From positions 1 through 21,980 of the forward strand of contig DASSWG010000062.1 in assembly GCA_035705295.1 (NCBI GenBank): a stretch of DNA of 21,980 nt, in the 5' to 3' direction. This stretch comes from DASSWG01 sp035705295. GTDB taxonomy: Bacteria > Bacteroidota > Bacteroidia > Flavobacteriales > Flavobacteriaceae. A model generated the notes under the pieces. It searched no databases, was not told the origin of the DNA, and saw nothing but the letters and a program-made list of their open reading frames with translations. The position numbers were made by a program, and so were the translations under genes. This document shows, one piece after another, positions 20,931 through 21,980 of the stretch. Positions within the stretch are counted from its first letter, which is position 1. Each line of letters starts with the position of its first letter.

Positions 20931-21326
20931 TTATAGTTGCTTCTGAATATTTTCGCTCAGCGTGTCGATGAATTTCTGGATCGGGCTTTTGATCATCATG
21001 GCCATCATCGCGTTGAATTTTCCCTCGAAAAGAAACTGAAGTTCACTTGTTTCTTCGGAGATACTTTTGATTTCTGCCGTGAGCGTAAAAGGCAATTTTT
21101 CGCTCCTGGCGCCCAAAACAATTTGTTCGGGTTCATGGATTTCTTTCTTTTCCAATTGTATTTCCGGCATTCCTTTTAATTGGAAAAGAAACGCTTCGGG
21201 GCTTAAAATTTCGAACTTTTCAATACTATCGGGCATTAATTGTTCGTAGTTTTTCACCTCGTTCAAAAAGTCGAACACTTGTTGCCGGCTTTTTTGAACA
21301 CTTGTTTTAGAACTTTCCAACTTCAT
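20931..21326 (-). CDS. SRPBCC (START-like) family protein
   Basis: This encodes 131 residues from ATG 21326 (MKLESSKTSVQKS). In-frame codons upstream of it are Lys-rich and overlap the pyrE stop, so they are less likely. The START/polyketide-cyclase fold shows as the N-terminal strand LESSKTSV, helix QQVFDFLNEVKNYEQLMP, strands with FLFQLKGMPEIQLEKKEI, FTLTAEIKSI and ELQFLFEGKF, and a long C-terminal helix MMAMMIKSPIQKFIDTLSE. The fold encloses a hydrophobic cavity for lipids or other ligands; the ligand is unknown. It lies 26 bases after pyrE in the same direction, likely co-transcribed. Similar proteins follow pyrE in many Flavobacteriaceae, in my memory. Confidence 0.85.
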   Translation of the reverse strand: MKLESSKTSVQKSRQQVFDFLNEVKNYEQLMPDSIEKFEILSPEAFLFQLKGMPEIQLEKKEIHEPEQIVLGARSEKLPFTLTAEIKSISEETSELQFLFEGKFNAMMAMMIKSPIQKFIDTLSENIQKQL

Positions 21327-21352
21327 TTTTTTGATTTTTTTTTTCAAGATTT

Positions 21353-21980
21353 TTACAATGAATTTTCCGTTGTCCATTTTTCCGGGTCTTCTCTCCAGGT
21401 TTGGAGCATCTTCAATTCTTTTTGATTGATGTAGTTGCTTTGGTAGGCTTGTTCGATCAAGCGTTCGTAGTCGCTCAAGGTGTGGAGTTCTGTTTTTGCT
21501 TTTTTGAAATTTTCGGCCGAGATCGCGAACCCGTACGAAAATACGGCGATCATTCCTTTCACGTTCGCATCGGCTTTTTCCAAAGCTTCCACGGCATTCA
21601 GACTGCTTTTTCCGGTGCTGATCAAATCTTCGATCACCACCACGGTTTGCCTTTTTTCCAAATGGCCTTCAATTTGGTTTTGCCGACCGTGTTTTTTTGG
21701 TTCGGGCCGAACGTAAATGAACGGGACGCCCAAATATTCGGCCACCAAAATGCCGATTCCGATCGCACCGGTCGCCACACCGGCGATCACGTCGGGTTTG
21801 CCATAAATTTTTTCGACCTGTTTGGCCATTTCTTCGCGGATGTAGTTCCGCATCAACGGATAGGACAAAACCACGCGGTTGTCGCAATAGATTGGCGACT
21901 TCCAGCCACTAGCCCATGTAAAAGGCGTTTGCGGGTTTAATTTTATTGCTTTAATTTGCAGCAATATTTCGGCGGTTTTT
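21353..21980 (-). CDS. pyrE: Orotate phosphoribosyltransferase (5' end outside window)
   Basis: About 209 residues are visible; the N-terminal few codons lie beyond base 21980, since the frame is open to the edge with KTAEILLQIKAIKLNP and no ATG. The enzyme joins orotate and PRPP to give OMP, the fifth step of de novo UMP synthesis. TWASGWKSPIYCDNRVVLSY matches the N-terminal substrate region, GVATGAIGIGILVAEYLG the loop after the first helix, and YVRPEPKKHGRQNQIEG the flexible catalytic loop (K-x-H-G-x-x-x-x-I-E-G). VVVIEDLISTGKSS is the PRPP-binding motif with paired acidic residues. The C-terminal 40 residues (LSDYERLIEQAYQSNYINQK) are typical of the flavobacterial form. The SRPBCC gene follows closely. 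Confidence 0.96.
   Translation of the reverse strand, partial: KTAEILLQIKAIKLNPQTPFTWASGWKSPIYCDNRVVLSYPLMRNYIREEMAKQVEKIYGKPDVIAGVATGAIGIGILVAEYLGVPFIYVRPEPKKHGRQNQIEGHLEKRQTVVVIEDLISTGKSSLNAVEALEKADANVKGMIAVFSYGFAISAENFKKAKTELHTLSDYERLIEQAYQSNYINQKELKMLQTWREDPEKWTTENSL

Overview
The window looks like a chromosome segment of a Flavobacteriaceae (Bacteroidota) bacterium. The evidence is: a secreted nuclease with a type IX secretion C-terminal sorting domain; TAnnTTTG-type -7 promoter boxes and no clear Shine-Dalgarno sequences; copies of a GTTCGAG/CTCGATAC hairpin repeat that I associate from memory with flavobacterial intergenic regions; and a housekeeping gene order (pyrE, SRPBCC, birA, rsfS, ftsH, LUD, cdsA, psd, ACBP) that I recall from that family. 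No tRNA, rRNA or CRISPR array was seen.

Left part (1-3800), accessory and AT-rich: a probable IS110-type transposase tail (2-76) abuts a truncated palindromic repeat. Three minus-strand genes follow (a secreted unknown, an LprI/DUF1311-like secreted protein, and a four-helix membrane protein). They are separated by 139-bp imperfect palindromes bounded by GTTGGCAAC/GTTGTGCAAC cores. Stops and starts lie within or a few bases from the cores, with no room for individual promoters. This is the layout of an integron-like cassette array without a visible integrase, with ends that do not match the classical attC core consensus. To its right are a cluster of CGGTT motifs phased at about 12 bp, a 69-aa Cys-rich small protein, and a decayed gene remnant with an internal stop.

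Middle (3800-12330), lineage genes: a secreted Tyr/His-rich then Arg/Lys-rich protein with a strong terminator, a nitroreductase, a T9SS-exported EndA-type nuclease, a cluster of hairpin repeats, a coupled aminotransferase-murB pair, a bilobal retropepsin-like protease with a PDZ domain, and a periplasmic DUF1573 protein. A bidirectional terminator separates the last two.

Right part (12440-21980), core metabolism: valS (plus strand), then a long minus-strand unit rsfS-ftsH-LUD-cdsA-psd-ACBP combining ribosome silencing, membrane proteolysis and phospholipid synthesis. birA (biotin ligase) is divergent from it. An SRPBCC protein and the 3' part of pyrE, which runs off the window, complete the segment.

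The item most worth pursuing is the cassette-like array at 124-2717. Its left site is truncated where a probable IS110-family element ends, and IS elements of the related IS1111 group are known to target integron attC sites.
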